Assembly: GCF_040581485.1 (NCBI RefSeq)
Contig: NC_090128.1
Location: 11,656,001 to 11,720,000 of the forward strand
Direction: 5' to 3'
Source: Linepithema humile
Taxonomy: Eukaryota; Arthropoda; Insecta; Hymenoptera; Formicidae
Length of the DNA: 64,000 nt
Made by a program: the position numbers and the translations under genes. The notes beneath the pieces are model-generated. The model was not told where the DNA came from, did not search any database, and saw only the letters and a program-made list of their open reading frames with translations. Below, in pieces: positions 1-14,300 of the stretch; position 1 is the stretch's first letter; the number at the start of each line of letters is the position of its first letter.

Positions 1-3000
1 TTTTTTCATTTAAAGTGAGACATATTGATTAAAAAATTATATTTTGCAACATTACATTTATATTTATATAACTTAACTGGTTTTTCACGGACGTAAGATT
101 TCCCGCAAACAAAAAAAAAAATTTCGCATTTGAGAGACTCGAGGTGCGATGGTACGCCCTGCTTTTCGATTTCCACGTTTCCGATCTCATTGCTTGTATA
201 TCCTGTTGGTTTGCCGTTCCGCCACGTCGTCGCGATGTACACGAAAACCTCGAATACGAGGAGACTACGACGGAGCAAGGATTTCGTTAAGCCGCAAATC
301 GGCCCCACGTTCCGTCCGTTATACATTACTTCGCTCGACAGCCAATTCGATCCTCGTAAATATCGTCTTTATTGAGCAACACCATAAAATCCGGATCATC
401 GTTCGGGCACGAAACCTTCGTGTGTTTCATCGCGAAAAACACTTCGACCTTTTGCCATGTGTGAAACGTACGTATTCACACGGCGTGCGTATTTATTTAT
501 TTACCGTTGCATTTGATGGTAAAGATTTTCCTGCTACCTATTTCAATTTCGAAATTGCACCTAGCCGCGCAACTCTACATCTCAACCCGATTTGGCTTCA
601 ACTAGAGTTTTGCATCAGATAACGATGCTGGTTACACAAAACGTGTGCCATTAACCATCAATTAGCCAACTTCGTCAAGTTCCCAATCAGCTTTATCTAG
701 ATCGGGTACCAGCAAATAATTGCAACCGTAAATTAGAGTTATTACGCTCTCACTCACTCTCGCTTACTAATGTCGTCGATTTTTTTTCTTTTTTACTTTA
801 TCTTCACGGTGAACGTTGAGTTCAAATTTCCTAATATCGAACTTGAAAAACGAGACTTTTTCCTGTAAGCGTTTTTTTCCCGCAAAAACAGAATGCGATT
901 ACGGTTAGTGGAAAATGGGCTTTTGGAAAAGAGCGTATGCCGAACCGGTCGTGCTGCCTTTATTGGATTTCATACCTACAGGGCTACGAGTTGAGAGAGT
1001 CGACTCTGGGTTGGCAGTACTGTAAACAGATTTCTCCAACAGCGTGATTGCATCGCGCCGTAAATAGCGTTTCTTGCACGACCGCGAATTTCTTTTCGTT
1101 GTGACATTATCGAGTTACGCAGAGTGTCGTGTTTTGCATAACGCGACGGAACAGTCGAAAGCGTTTCTACCGCATAAATTTCAATGGACGGCGGGAATAT
1201 TGCATTTTATTTAACCCGGTATGACTTATTAATGTCGTCGCAAAAGTGCCTCGGTTCGATTTTTCTCACACTAGTTTTAACAATAACTATAATCGCGTAT
1301 TTGAGAATATTTTAAGTGCACAATTTTTAAATATCTAAACTAAAACTTTTATGCTGTATTTATATACTTCTAACTACAGTTAAATATAGTGGAAAAGTTC
1401 TTTTTATTTGGGGACAAAGGGATTTGGGGCAAAGTTACTAATGAAGGCAACTCAATCGCGAGACAAGTCGAGGATAGAAAACCGTGATCCTCGAGCGAGA
1501 GAGAAACGGCATTCCGTTTGAAGGAGCCGCGGTTTTATCTCAGCGGGCGATATTTTAGTTTTAACGGTATACAATTGCGGTGTTCCGCGTCGCCGTAAAA
1601 TGTAGCCGCGGCATCGTCGCAGCAGTAAGCGCCACGAAAACGGGCTTTCCAAAACCATTCTTCGTCCGCCCAGCAACGGATCATTTCCTTGTGGGGTTAC
1701 GGGGGGCTTTAAATTCTCTTAAAGTCCTGACATTTGCCGAACGAGCTGCGTTTACTACGAGTGAACGCTCTTTCGCGAATAAAATGATACAGTGACCTAC
1801 TAAAAGCGCGCGAGCTGTGTACATTCCCGGATAATCTATGATCCGCAATAAAAAAATTAGGATTTATAGTTGCCACGTTCGAGGGAAAAAAAATTACGTC
1901 CCCCCCGACATTCGCACAAATCAAGGTGCCGTTTTCATATTGCTTGTTATTTATTGTCTCATGTATTAAATTGTTGCGCATGAAATGACTATCTTTCATA
2001 TTTTTAGGTTGATATAGATGAGTTGAAGCTGTAGCTCTGCTAGTATTCTTTTTTGTTGCTTTATAATTTCAGAATCTGTTGGCTTGAAAAACAAATTTCA
2101 TGTGTGCTTTTTAAGCACTCGTCAAACATGATTTTAACATAGCAGAAAACATAAAAATTTCAATAGAATTTTGAAGTAGAATTTTAAGCATAAATACACG
2201 AGCTGTGATTTCCAAAAATATCGTTAATCTGAGAGAGAGAGAGAGAGAAAGCTTTAGAAAATTAATAACTTATTAAAATCGGTCGAATAGCTAATCAGAA
2301 TTAACAGTGCAATTTTTATCAAGTCAGAATTTTTCGCAGTTAAGTAAGATATGCATTTTTCTATTATTTCTTAACTTAAAATTATATAGGGAAATTTTCA
2401 AGTAATCAATAAAGCTGCAGGAAGCATTTCATATGCAATAGATTAATAATTTCCATAGTGATAAAGGTACTACCTGGAGATGGATAATATTATAAATAGT
2501 TAAAGCGTTTATTATACTCTTGGGTAACAGTCGCTCTACAGCTCTTGCACGAGAACATTAATTAGCGATATTATTATTGGTAGGAATGCATACGCGATAA
2601 TTGCATAATAATGAGCATTAGCTAATTCTGTGATAATTAGAATTAATATAAGTAGCAGTGTATAGATAAATGATAATGCGAGAAATAAATCACGTAAAGT
2701 TAAAATACAAGGAAGATTAGAAGTTGAGGAGATCAAAGCTATATTTTACGTCTCTTAGTTTTTTTATGATAACGGCTTGGATATTTTTTCATGTAAAAAA
2801 GAAATAAAAGACATAAAAAAGCAGCTTTGTTACGCTAACAAGCAGAAATAAAACAAATCGTAACGTCCACACGAGTTTTGACAGCAGTGATTTTACAACG
2901 GACAAGCACAGTTCGCGTATAGTGAAAAAATAATAATAAAATATGGCGTATGATCTCCAATTACACGCGCACGGTAGATTATACGGCGTAGTCACGCACT

Positions 3001-6000
3001 TAGCGTCAGACGCATCGGCTAACGAGAGAACGCCACTTGGCGAGGGCGCTTAACTGTGCGGGATACTCGTCGCGAATGCAAACGGGCGTGCCCTCAACCC
3101 CCTTAAACGCGAGCGACGTGATATCGCAGCCAGGACGCAGTTTTACTCCATCGCCCTTCGCTTCTCGTCCCTTCGTGTCGCCGCTCCACTCTCAGTTCCG
3201 CCGTGTGAAACGAACATGTCGTGATTGCACTTTCGACGACTGCGACGTAGACGCGAATCCAACAATCCGCGCTTTACGCAGCGACACGCTTCTTTCCCTT
3301 CCATTTCATAACATTGTTTATACATTCTCGTGGATATAAAATTTTAATTCCGGCGAATGTTGTTAAAATCTCAATCAAAATTTTGGTACAATAGAATCGA
3401 TTAAAGCTGACGCGAACATTAAAAATTCACAACAGAATCTTGCATGTTGAAAGTTGAACTATAAAAATTTTCCTCTTATTTTTTATTAAGAAATTATCAC
3501 ACATGTTTTTTGAACATTATAATATGTGAAATAATTAATTTTTTTAATGCGTATATTTCCTGTAATTTTTGAAAATTTGATACGAAGAGAATATTATTTT
3601 CTGTATCATCGATTAAATTCAATTTTACATATTGAATATTATAAAGAAATTATTATGTCATTAGGAAAGTTTGACTGGACAATAGTCTTTCAGGCGTAAA
3701 TATTATAGCGGAATTGCAATATCATTGGCAAAATTTGTCTGAAATACGCGATTGCTGTTTGTGCGCTGAAAATTTGCTCACGCTCGCATATTATAAAAGG
3801 CCGATTGCGAGGAGCGATAATTTATAGTTAATTGTTGAATCGAACAATATATGTTTACGCGCAATATTATAAAGCCCGCGTTACAACAGTAATGCATGCT
3901 TGCGACATTATTGATGTATACGCGAATATTTTACTGATGTATGTTTCCGCTTGGTTATGGAATAATACGCATTTAAATGCTTAATATGCGCATGCATAAA
4001 AAGCTTACAGCGAACGAACAGCTCTGATCGATTGAGCGTGTCTGAAAATTACTCTGTGTAAGCTTGTAAGATAATAACGTCGCTTCGCGAATTTGCCGGA
4101 TAAGCATTGTCCGACAAGGTCTCTCCCCGGGCTCGTCTCATGACTAAACATTCTTCTGTTAACTTTTGTTCATTGCCATGCTGGCGCGGTCGTTTTTTTT
4201 CCCCCATTCTTTTTGGTCGTATGCTATTCTCTGCGCAGTAGTAGTAATAATGAGATTGTAAAAGTTACAAGGTATTCTTTGTCAACTTGGACGGTCGTGG
4301 CAAAAAATGTTTAAGTTAATTTCGAGTTAAAGAGAAGCCTTTGGGGAGAACGTCATTGCATTTGCATCTTTTTTACCGCCATTTTTCGCTGGCCGCGAAG
4401 AAAGCGCGCTTCGTCGAACATGAGCCCTATGTACAACACACAAGCGCATCTGTCTATGCAAATGTCGTCTACCGCAAACGTCGAAGTAGTCTCTCTTGAG
4501 TATACTACACACAGCCGTGTATACTGTGTTATTGCAGCTCTCATCAGAGAGATCGCCGAGTTTCCGCGCGTGTGCGAATTCCGCGTAATTCCTTCTGGCG
4601 TTGACTAGATCAATTGTGCGAGCGGGGAAACTTAGGGAGTTTCGTGGTGTGCAGCTGCGAATGCTCGAGGCTCTTCCCGTCGAACGGAAGTGCTGATCGT
4701 GCTGACGCCCGCGCCCGCGTTGATGGAGCTGACGCCAAGGTGTTAACGCCGCCGATGCGTGGTGTCGCCTAAACGATGTAGAAACGACCTCAATCGGCCA
4801 CAATTATATCAAGTCTGCTGTTCGATCATTATAATTTTGGAGTTATTATTACACTATTGTTGACATTAATATCCAATCGTTCAAATAAAACTAGAAAGAA
4901 TATTTTAATAAGGAAAAATTGACGAAGAAAACTCGGTCGAGTAAATAAATGAGCTTCTCGAAAATCAAACTAATTAACTTGATTTTTGTTAAGTTTTTAA
5001 TTTTAATAGTAGAGCGCATAATTCGTGTGAATATTTATCAATTTTCTCTGCTTTTTATTTTATGGAATTTATTAGTTTTTTCTGCGAGGCTCAAATTTAG
5101 ATATACGCAGTATACATCGATTTAATGAAGCACACGAGATTACCATTTGCCCGAAATCACCCGTCATTACATTCATTACAAGGCCATTTTCGTCGAGGTA
5201 TTACGAACCTGACACGCGGACGTCGACGTTTGATATATCGATACTGCCTGCGACGTAAAGTGTCGGCACTGTCGCAATCAGTTAAACGCAATCTCGCACG
5301 GAAACGTTTTCGATCGACGACAGGCTGATTGTTCCGTGCTTTCTCATCCCTATTGTGGTCTTACGTGGCGCGAACGGACACACACATATTTGCGTGTAAA
5401 TATAAATGTATCGCACGTGGCCGGATGCGCGTACCACCGAGTGGAATTATCGCACTATTGTCCGCGCCGTTACGCGACATAATGGCGGATTTCTCATTGC
5501 GATACGCACGAACTGGCAAACCGTACCGTTCGTTATTACGCGCAATTTTTACGCATCGTTATCCACCCTATTGACGTTTGTCGGATTAAAATAACTACGC
5601 CGACCGCGTTTCGACCATCACGCAATCATGTGAGACAAAAGGGTCATCATCTCTACCATTTTGAAAGAGTAATGGTGGTGGATTAAAAATAAATGAATGA
5701 GATAATATTTTCAGGTGATGATAATAATAACTAACCTTTTATCACGAATAGAAACCAATAAACAATTTACCGTTCTTAAATAATTTTTAATTTAATCAAA
5801 AAATAAATCGAAGCTACAGTTATTTCAGAATAATTTTCTCCGTTATTTCAATCGCAAATTACCGAAATTTGTTCTAAAGATAAAATGTTAAAAGAACTAC
5901 CGTTTGCTAAGTGTAGAAATTTTCACGATAAAAATACAAATAGAATATGCAATTATATTGATATATAAAATTGATCTGTACAAAATCTCGTCAAAATGTT

Positions 6001-6655
6001 GACTTACAAATAGATAGCATTAAGAGAAGTAAGCGAAGTCCATGGATTATCGGTGGATTAATTTTGTAGTAGTAAGCGAAGACGTTGCCCCGTCTGACCA
6101 TACTTGTTTCTTGACCACTGGCGGATTCCAATGCCTCGCTTACCACTGCGGGGTCGACCACATTGCGCACCCGGTGTGCGACATAGATTTTGCCATAACC
6201 GAGATGGGAACGGATATGGCCAAAGTGTAATCGTATAAGCTTTCTCTAACCACGGAAGTTAAGGAACTGTAAATTGATTACTACATACTACAGTGTGTCG
6301 GTAGAAATGTAAATGGAAATCATAACTCATCTTGCCGGGCGCATTTACGTGAAATAATATGCAGAACGCTCGGCGTAAAATGGGAAGAGATAGCACGGCG
6401 ACATTTTTATGGAATCTAGAGTCGGTGGAAGAGACGTTTTAAAAACATTTATCGATATACTTTTGCATACCAACGTTCGAATGATAAAGCAAGGATAGTA
6501 AAATGAATCATATTGTGGTGGCTAAATTAATTCAATCAACAATAGAAACTTTTCTGATCTATCGCGTTATTAGATCCGACACTAATTAGAGTAGTACAAT
6601 GACAGGAATGCCACACACGTATCTGTGAAAAGATTAATACATCCGACACAACAGG
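1..6655. other. No gene recognised; mostly AT-rich non-coding DNA
   Basis: Short CpG-rich islands at about 2,980-3,340, 4,330-4,800 and 5,120-5,640 are separated by AT-rich DNA. Open frames are short, overlap on both strands and lack splice or family signals. The segment is either an upstream intron of the receptor or flank. Confidence 0.6.
2231..2248. repeat. (GA)9 microsatellite
   Basis: A perfect GA run in an AT-rich stretch. Confidence 0.9.
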
Positions 6656-7443
6656 ACGACAGCGAGCTGTCGCCGATTGCAATTTCGTTCGACGAATCTG
6701 AGCCAGAATTGCCATAAAGACGCGCCTGTAAATGACTCCAGCTGCGTTATTGAAGCCCCGCGGGCAGGCAGCGGGCCCGATTCGGTCCAAGCATTCAGTC
6801 ATCAATGCAGTGCCAACCGCATTCGGCTCGCGCGACCACTGTCGAACGGCAGAGAGATTCAGTGATAACTGAGGAACCGCCCGCTTCGATGATCCACCAT
6901 AACTACCGACGGATGGATACGGCGACCGATCGACCATCCGTCGACCGGTCGACGACCTCGTTTACAGCTGTGGCTGCGATATCGTTGCGGTTTCCATCCG
7001 GCCGTGAGCGGGCTCGCGCGTTTCCAACGTCTAATAAATGATGTCAATCCCGGGATAGAACCCGATGTTATATACGCGCAGTGCAGTGTGGCTCGATAAA
7101 TCATATGGCCGCTCGCCCGCCGACCGACGATCGTATCAAGTATTTGCAATTTGCGATATCATAACCCCCTGGCCGCTTAGTACGAAATTAATTCCCGGCC
7201 CCGCGACCGCAAATGATGTAGCGACCTATTTGCGCGCGTCCGCGGAACGGATCGTGCGCTGCTGTTACTGCCGGTCTTTCGTTTGCGCGTTAATTCGCCC
7301 GATTCACATGAGAACGCGTTAAAATTGGGGTTGGCATTTTACGCGCATTAATTTCGCGAGCTTATTAATCGACGTTACGAAAGCGGATCGGCATTCGAAT
7401 TGAAGGACGAGAGAGGGAAGGAGAAAAAGTTCCAAAGTCGATG

Positions 7444-7532
7444 GTTGAGAGTTAAGAGTTGAGAGAGCCGGGAGAATCGCGAATCGAGAGCTTAGAGTTA
7501 AGAGTTAAAACTTAAGTTGAGAGTTGAGAGTT
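7444..7532. repeat. Degenerate 7-base minisatellite (TTGAGAG / TTAAGAG)
   Basis: The sequence repeats TTGAGAG, TTAAGAG and close variants about nine times with interruptions. Confidence 0.65.
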
Positions 7533-7710
7533 TGCTACATGCGAATTTCCATTCGAAATTTTTCTCCCCGACAGATATACAGGCATTACGGAGTTAACGT
7601 ACAATTTCGCGCGTTTTACTCTATCGTAAACCAGCTGCAACGACGATAGCGTTTGCGTCAGCGATTCTTCAGAAAATGCAATCGACATTTCAAATGCATC
7701 GACAGGGAAA

Positions 7711-7740
7711 AAAAGAGAGAGAGAAAGAGAGAGAGAGAGA
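7711..7740. repeat. GA-rich microsatellite
   Basis: AAAAGAGAGAGAG leads into an (AG)n run, interrupted once by AAAG. Confidence 0.9.
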
Positions 7741-7956
7741 TACATCGTTCGCACACGCTGCGCTGTCAACTTTTTCGCCACATTTTCCGTCGATAAACGT
7801 TAAATGTAACCGGCTTGACGGGCATTACGGAAGCGCACGTCAACCCGCGCGAACGTCAAAATCGATTCTTTCGCTTTCGCATAATACCGCGCTCGCGCGC
7901 GATCTGACAGAGCGTATCGCGAACTGTTTCACTGTACATACACACACGTGCACACA

Positions 7957-7974
7957 TATATATATATATATATG
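7957..7974. repeat. (AT)n microsatellite
   Basis: A short alternating TA run follows a CA-rich stretch. Confidence 0.8.
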
Positions 7975-8294
7975 TTCTAACGCACACGCCGCACCGATGA
8001 ACAGCTGGCAAGGATTCAAACGTGTTTATTCCCGGTTTCGCCGCGAACATTTTAACCACGAAGAGATGATGGGAAAAATAGTATAGACGAGTTTTACACG
8101 AGAACAGCAGCAACAACAGCGCGTGTGTGTACATCTGTGTGTACGTATATGTGTGCGTATACAGCGTGGCGGTTTGCACGCGATATTTCGCGTGGAACAT
8201 GAAAATGTACCGTGGCTCGCCCCATTTTGAAAGCAAAAGTCATGCGTTTTATCGAGCGCTGATGACTTGGATACGCGACACAAAAGAGCCACTC

Positions 8295-8319
8295 TTTTTT
8301 TTTTCCTTTTTTTTTTTTT
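8295..8319. repeat. Poly-T tract
   Basis: T10 and T13 are separated by CC. There is no target-site duplication or element body that I can recognise on either side. Confidence 0.9.
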
Positions 8320-8435
8320 GTGCTCACTGTTTGCAGCGTGTTCAACTGAGTTTCAAACGCTGTCATTACCGTCGCGCTAATACAAAGCCGGTTTCCTGTT
8401 CGCTTTATTCCGCAGCTGCAATATTCATGTCCTAA

Positions 8436-11400
8436 TGTAATCCTGAATTAACGATGCGAAAATGTGGCTTCTAAGCTCTATAATTACAAGACCAATTGAA
8501 TCGAAAAAACAAATTAAGCAAGTCTTGCGCGATACAAAGCATAGTCAACAGCAAAATAAAGAATGTAACAGATAAAGTGTTAATTTCGATATAATCAAAA
8601 AATATAGAAAATATAAAACAAAATTTCAAAAACATTGATACATCTTTACAGAAAATCTATGAGAATTCTACAATTAGTAAAGATTTATAATAACAAAAAT
8701 TTTTAATTATTTGCGGGAAGTAATCACGTAATATAAAAATACATAAAACGTCGAACAATATATTTTTACTTATTTTGATCACGAGTATATTTATTCCGAA
8801 GTGAGAATCGATTTGTTTTCGTCAGTTAGCACGCACCGCCAAATGACGATCATTTATCTCGTAACGCGGAAATCCGCGCCGTTTTCTTCGCCATTCTTTG
8901 TCCGTCGAGCCGGCGCTCGACGTCGTCCTCTATTTTGATTTCCCCAGAGTTATCATCGTCTCTGTCCCCGATAGCGATTACGAGTCCCGCCGTAACCCCA
9001 GGACTGCATTCTAAGTAGGAAAGAAAAACCCGCTGTTTTTCTTAACAATAAACGGGTACCACTTTTCCCTCAACTTCCCTTTGAAGCGATTCCTCCACCT
9101 GTCAACCCTCTTTTCGCTCTGCATCTCTTTTCTTTACCCACACTCTCCCGTTGCTTCTCCTTTCTTCTATTTGTAGAAGCTTTAACTTCCGCGGTTCTGA
9201 ACTCCAACGAATAACCCAATTTCCGATTTTCTAAAAACGCTTCCTCGACATGGCTCGGGAAGAAAGTCCTTTACTGGCATGACGGATGATCAAAGGAGAA
9301 GTATGTTTTTAGTGTCCTTTATATCGAATTAAAGACGTTACTCGGGAGTTGTATTTATTCTTCGACGGCGGCTAAAGAAATCTTTCGATGACGAGTGGAA
9401 TTTTCATAATTCTATTTTTATGATGGAAATTGCTAACGGAGGTTGAGGAACGTTATACTTTTCCTTATTTTAATGCATTTAGAAATATTTTTATTTGCAG
9501 TTAACAAATGGTTAGAAATGATTAATATAAATATAATAGCTATTTATTTATAATGTAATAATTCTATTGTTTCACCAATTTTTAATTATACATTATTCAT
9601 TAAAGCTTTATTATACGAATAAGTGATTATTGACTATTTACGATAAACATTTTCCACAAAATACTCACTGTTATTTGAAAATGTTATTATTAATTTTGTA
9701 ACAAAATAAATAAATATATAAATAAATATATAAATATAAAGATATAAATAAATATTTACAGAATTACCGATTTGATAAGTAACAGGACAAATTTATAATA
9801 TCTTCTATTATAGATAGTTTAAAAATGCATCAAATTATTTTGCATTTTTTGCGTTTCAAACGTTAATTAATATAATAATGCATGCAGCATTTGTATAGAA
9901 AAAAAATGGTAACAACATAATGACTGAACGTCGCTTGGATTCAACGTTGCGTCGCTTCTTGCGACAAATTTCTCCTCGTGGACATAAACGTGAGCGCATA
10001 GCTCGCAGAGAAATATGAATTTTTTTTCCACGGGTCACATATAGTAGATAATTAATTAGCAAATACGTCGCGCACTATTCTTCTACGCACTAAGCTCACT
10101 CGCTCGTTTTCTCGCTATCTTTCTCTCTTTTGCTTTATCTTGCTCTTGTACATTGTACCCTTCATGTTCTACGAAGCGGAAACTCGCCTCTCGCTAACTC
10201 ATTAATTTGACGTTGCTTTGCAAAGAAAAAAAGAGAGAAGAAGAGATCCGTTTCAACACTCGTGCGTTTCTAACTGAAATTTGTGCGATGTTATAAAATT
10301 TCTCTCTCGACCGATGTCGACGAAGAATTCTCTTCTTAAGACAGTGACAGACAAATTGTATTAGCCTCCCGTCAAAGATGAAGACATTCGAAAAATGGGT
10401 CTTATCGTGTTTCTAATCAAAAAGCTAATGTTAGTAAATTAATGTAACATTAATATTTTTTTAAATATTAATTTTGGATTATAATTCTATAAAGATTGTT
10501 GAAAATAAATAAATGGAAAACTGGTAGTACCAGTAGTAATAATATTGGTGCCACCAATAAATACTTGTATTTTATAAAGAACTTATAAAGAAAATATATA
10601 ATAGGATGAGAAAAGAAAGAATTAAATATTGGTTTTAAAGCTACATGACGGTTTATAAAAATAATGTAATTTTTCGCGAATAATATGAAGCAAGAGCAAC
10701 ATTGTTCGAGGCGAAAGAAAGTGTTGGAAGAACTGCGGACTTTCTCTTATCAATAAACATCCTCTGCAGACTCTCAGTCGCAACGATGTCAGTTTAATTA
10801 CATTTACATATAAATTGCGTTATTGTAGTACTCTTACGAGAAAGGGGCACTTTTAGACGATAATAAACCATCTCTGCTTATTTATGCGACTGTTACATTC
10901 TCATCACAAAGATTGTGACTAACGAAAAGCTGTGGCCATTAGATGCGTATTATTCATGAAATTCGCGGTACGCTTCGACGAACAAAGCCGGCGATCTGCA
11001 TTCTGATTAATTATTAAGTTTTTGATTTTTCTTTAGAGCTTGTTATGTCAAAGAAAATATTTAATATTATGGGCAGCTCTCGATAAGCAGGATTAATTTT
11101 TAAAGCTATGCAAACGAGAAAAGACGATTACGTGAAATCTACATAGCGTGAATATTTTTACCTTGCATGTTGTTTCGTTCGCGCGAAATTCGCAATTTGG
11201 AAATGCAATTTGCCAAACACCTCGCTTATTTCGACGGCTGTCTTAACCGAGTCTTAACAAGGTGCCAATTAAAGGGAGCGCAAGAGCATGGTAAATATCT
11301 CGCGCGATACGTAACCTTGTTACATTAACTCGAAACTACGTTAAGTTTGTAAGGTTTTCGAGATTTTTTTTCACGCGACGTTGATAACTTGGTGCTTCTA

Positions 11401-12500
11401 AAACAACCCTGCAATTTTACACGCTGATATGAAGTCTCTTCTTTTCAGTTGCCTCAAATATTTCCGTTGTTTCGTTTTTCTTATCTTTGGAAAATATATG
11501 CTCATATTTCAGCGCGTGAAGTGCAAGTATGTCTAATGAATGAAAAAGCCATGATTTACACCGGCTGCGAATAATTATCCGAGCTTTTTTGTTTCTCATT
11601 TTTTTTCATTCTTATTTTTTTCTGGCTTATCTTACATATTTAGAAACAAAGTTAGTGGGCGGAGAGAAGAAATGGACTCGCGTGCCTCGTATATTTGCGG
11701 GCGGTTTTCATGCTTCATGTGCTCTTTCTACGTTAGCTATGACGCTGCTTATGAGATAGGAGGGCGATGCGCGTCATACATTCTGGTTGCCGTCTTCCAC
11801 CTTAATACAATAATTCTGGCTCCTATTCGGCGTGTTCCCGGACCGACGTCGTAAATAGACTCGCCAATTGTCTGGTGCGACTGCCGCCGCAATCTTGGTT
11901 GGAATTCGATTCGAACATCCATTCGGTATTCCTTGACGCGATAGAGTTATGTTGCGCGCTCGTCGAACATCGTTGTCGCACATACAATTTCTGCACCTGT
12001 CGCTAACTCAGCCCGATCGTCGTAATGCCCGGAAATTTCTTTTCGTCGCGACGGGTATTCATTCCACTTTAACGTTTACCATTTTCCTTTCCATTTCAAG
12101 CAATTTACATTATTATCGCCGGGTAGTCATTTTATTGACTTTCTTACGCGCACAATTTTTTTTTATTTTGCTTTTTTTATGGGAAATAAGACATTAATTC
12201 TATAATAAATGTGTAATCATGCTATTTACGATCGTGAAGCAGTAAGAGCTTGGAGATGTAAGAAGCGGATGAAAAAGAGAGAAGTTAGACGAGATAAGAT
12301 TTAAGAGAGATGAAAAATAGAGATAAATATAAATTATAATTTACTTATTCTGCGTGTATTTTGTGTTAAACGTGAGTAGTCGGAAAACCTTGTTCCATCT
12401 TATAATAACTTTTGTCCGCTCTCTGCGAGTAAGCAATCTATCCCTAAAACAAACAACCGTTAGACTAAATAATATTCACGAGTGACTATTCTACGTCGAA
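8436..12500. other. AT-rich non-coding stretch
   Basis: Nothing recognised apart from the AT-rich repeat near 9,700 and a moderately GC-rich patch at about 8,800-9,280. Confidence 0.6.
9700..9756. repeat. AAATAAATAT-type AT-rich tandem repeat
   Basis: Alternating AAATAAATA and TATA words make up a degenerate low-complexity tract. Confidence 0.7.
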
Positions 12501-14300
12501 TTAATCAGAATCAGACGGTAAATATTGACCGTCGCTAAAATCGCAGTGCTTCATCGCCGCGGCAGTAGAAACAGTCTACGAGTCGTCAGACTCGTCGAGC
12601 GCGCTTGCGACGGCTTGCGTGTGTTTCTCGCCGGAGGGAAATCAATTTTCGATTCACGCGTATCCATCGTGCTAGGTCGATGCACGCCAACGTGCGTCGG
12701 TGACTTCCTCCGCCGGCGTGATTCGACGTGAATTTCAAGCGACATACGCTTGCGAATCGTCGACGTACAGCGCTTAGTCGACCGTGACTTTCGAGGTATC
12801 CGATGAATCCCTTAAGCCAAAAACGGCGCGACGAATGGAGGCGCTGCGGATAGTCGATACAGGGCGATCATCCGTCTTCCGGGATTGCCTGGAACGAGTG
12901 CATTGTGAAATTCTCCACCCGATCATCGCTCCTTTCTCCTCGCCGCAACATCAGCAGCAGCGACAGCGTGCTCCTTTGTCACCAATACTCCTTCCCCGAC
13001 GTCGCTTCCTCCGGCCTCGTCCCATCGTTCTCTTTTGTTCCGCTTTCGCCGCGCTCGCGGATTCTTCCATATCGTGGCGCGTTTTCGCGCGGAGGGAAAT
13101 TAAATCGACGTTGATGGTGTTTGCTATTTCGCGGCATTGTGAGCGAGCGTCACGTTCGTAAATACGGCTCCGGAAGCTTTCTGGGCTTTTGAGCGCCCGT
13201 GATTACGTGGTGTCTCCATGGCAATTACATCGCTTCGCGTGCGACAAAAAATCTCTTTTATTTTCAGACTTAGAATGGAATGTTTTTTTTTTTTTTTTTT
13301 TTTTTTAATGGTGTCATCTGCGTGTGAATACATGAATCAGTAAACGGGTGATTTTTCTTTTGCGAAGATTCGATCGGACGTTGAGTATCTGTTGCTTCGA
13401 CCGTCCCGATTTTTAACAGCTTTTAAATCACTTATAAGCACCGAATATATATTCGCATGCATTGAATATTTATTTGCAGACAGCTGCGACTGCACGGAGC
13501 GCCGGTAGACGGGATCCGCCCTTTCGACACGGCACGATCGATCGCTGACCCGGCTTTCGAGCGAGCTTTTTCCGCGATCGAAGAACCGACTGCCGGAGAG
13601 CTATCGGAAACTCTCGCGAGTCAGACCGATTCTCGATTTTCCGTTCGAGTATTAGCCGATGTGCGGCGCGTATCTAGCCGCTATGTGTCGCGATTTAATG
13701 TGCAGACTGGAAGCATGTACGAGAGGGGCCACTGCGGAACGACGCCGTTTGCGGCTGTGTAATCGGATATTATATTCGTCGATCGGATTGATATCTTTGT
13801 CCCCATTATGCCGCGGCATGAATCCCATTTGGAAGAATAATGACGGAACGCGGTTTCACGGTGATATTTGAATAGGAGGATAACGCGGGCGATAGGTCGA
13901 CTACGAGGGATTTGGTCGGTAAGGCCGGAAGGGAGGGCGAGCAGCATAGAAATACGGCGAAATCGGGAGCGAAAGGGAGGAGTAAGCGCCGGTACCCCCT
14001 ACGGCCGATGGTCATTTCGAGCGGATCAAAACCGACGGATATGGAGAACCGCGCGACGATGCTGCGTCCGGAAATGCTGAGGTTCGATCAGAATCGTTAC
14101 GCCCGATGCAGAACTATCATCGCAATCGGCAAAGCCCGCTTTGAAACTGAACACGACCAATCGCGTCAGACGCATGTAAATCCCTCGCGGGCGAATCGAA
14201 ACGTTCCAGACCCATTCTCTTTCGTGAGAAAGTTATTTTTTCTTTGTTCCGACAAACAACGACGGCGTAAGCTCGCCGATGCATGTTGTATTGATTATTG
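12501..14300. other. GC/CpG-rich non-coding island
   Basis: Overlapping open frames up to about 129 codons occur on both strands without motifs or splice context. The island is interrupted by a T24 run. Confidence 0.55.
13283..13306. repeat. Poly-T tract (T24)
   Basis: An uninterrupted run of 24 T. It lies within a GC-rich island, so it stands out from its surroundings. Confidence 0.95.

Larger units (their letters stand above)
6656..8435. other. GC/CpG-rich non-coding island
   Basis: CpG-dense sequence with many overlapping open frames on both strands, as expected when stop codons are depleted by composition. No protein motif was recognised. Confidence 0.55.
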
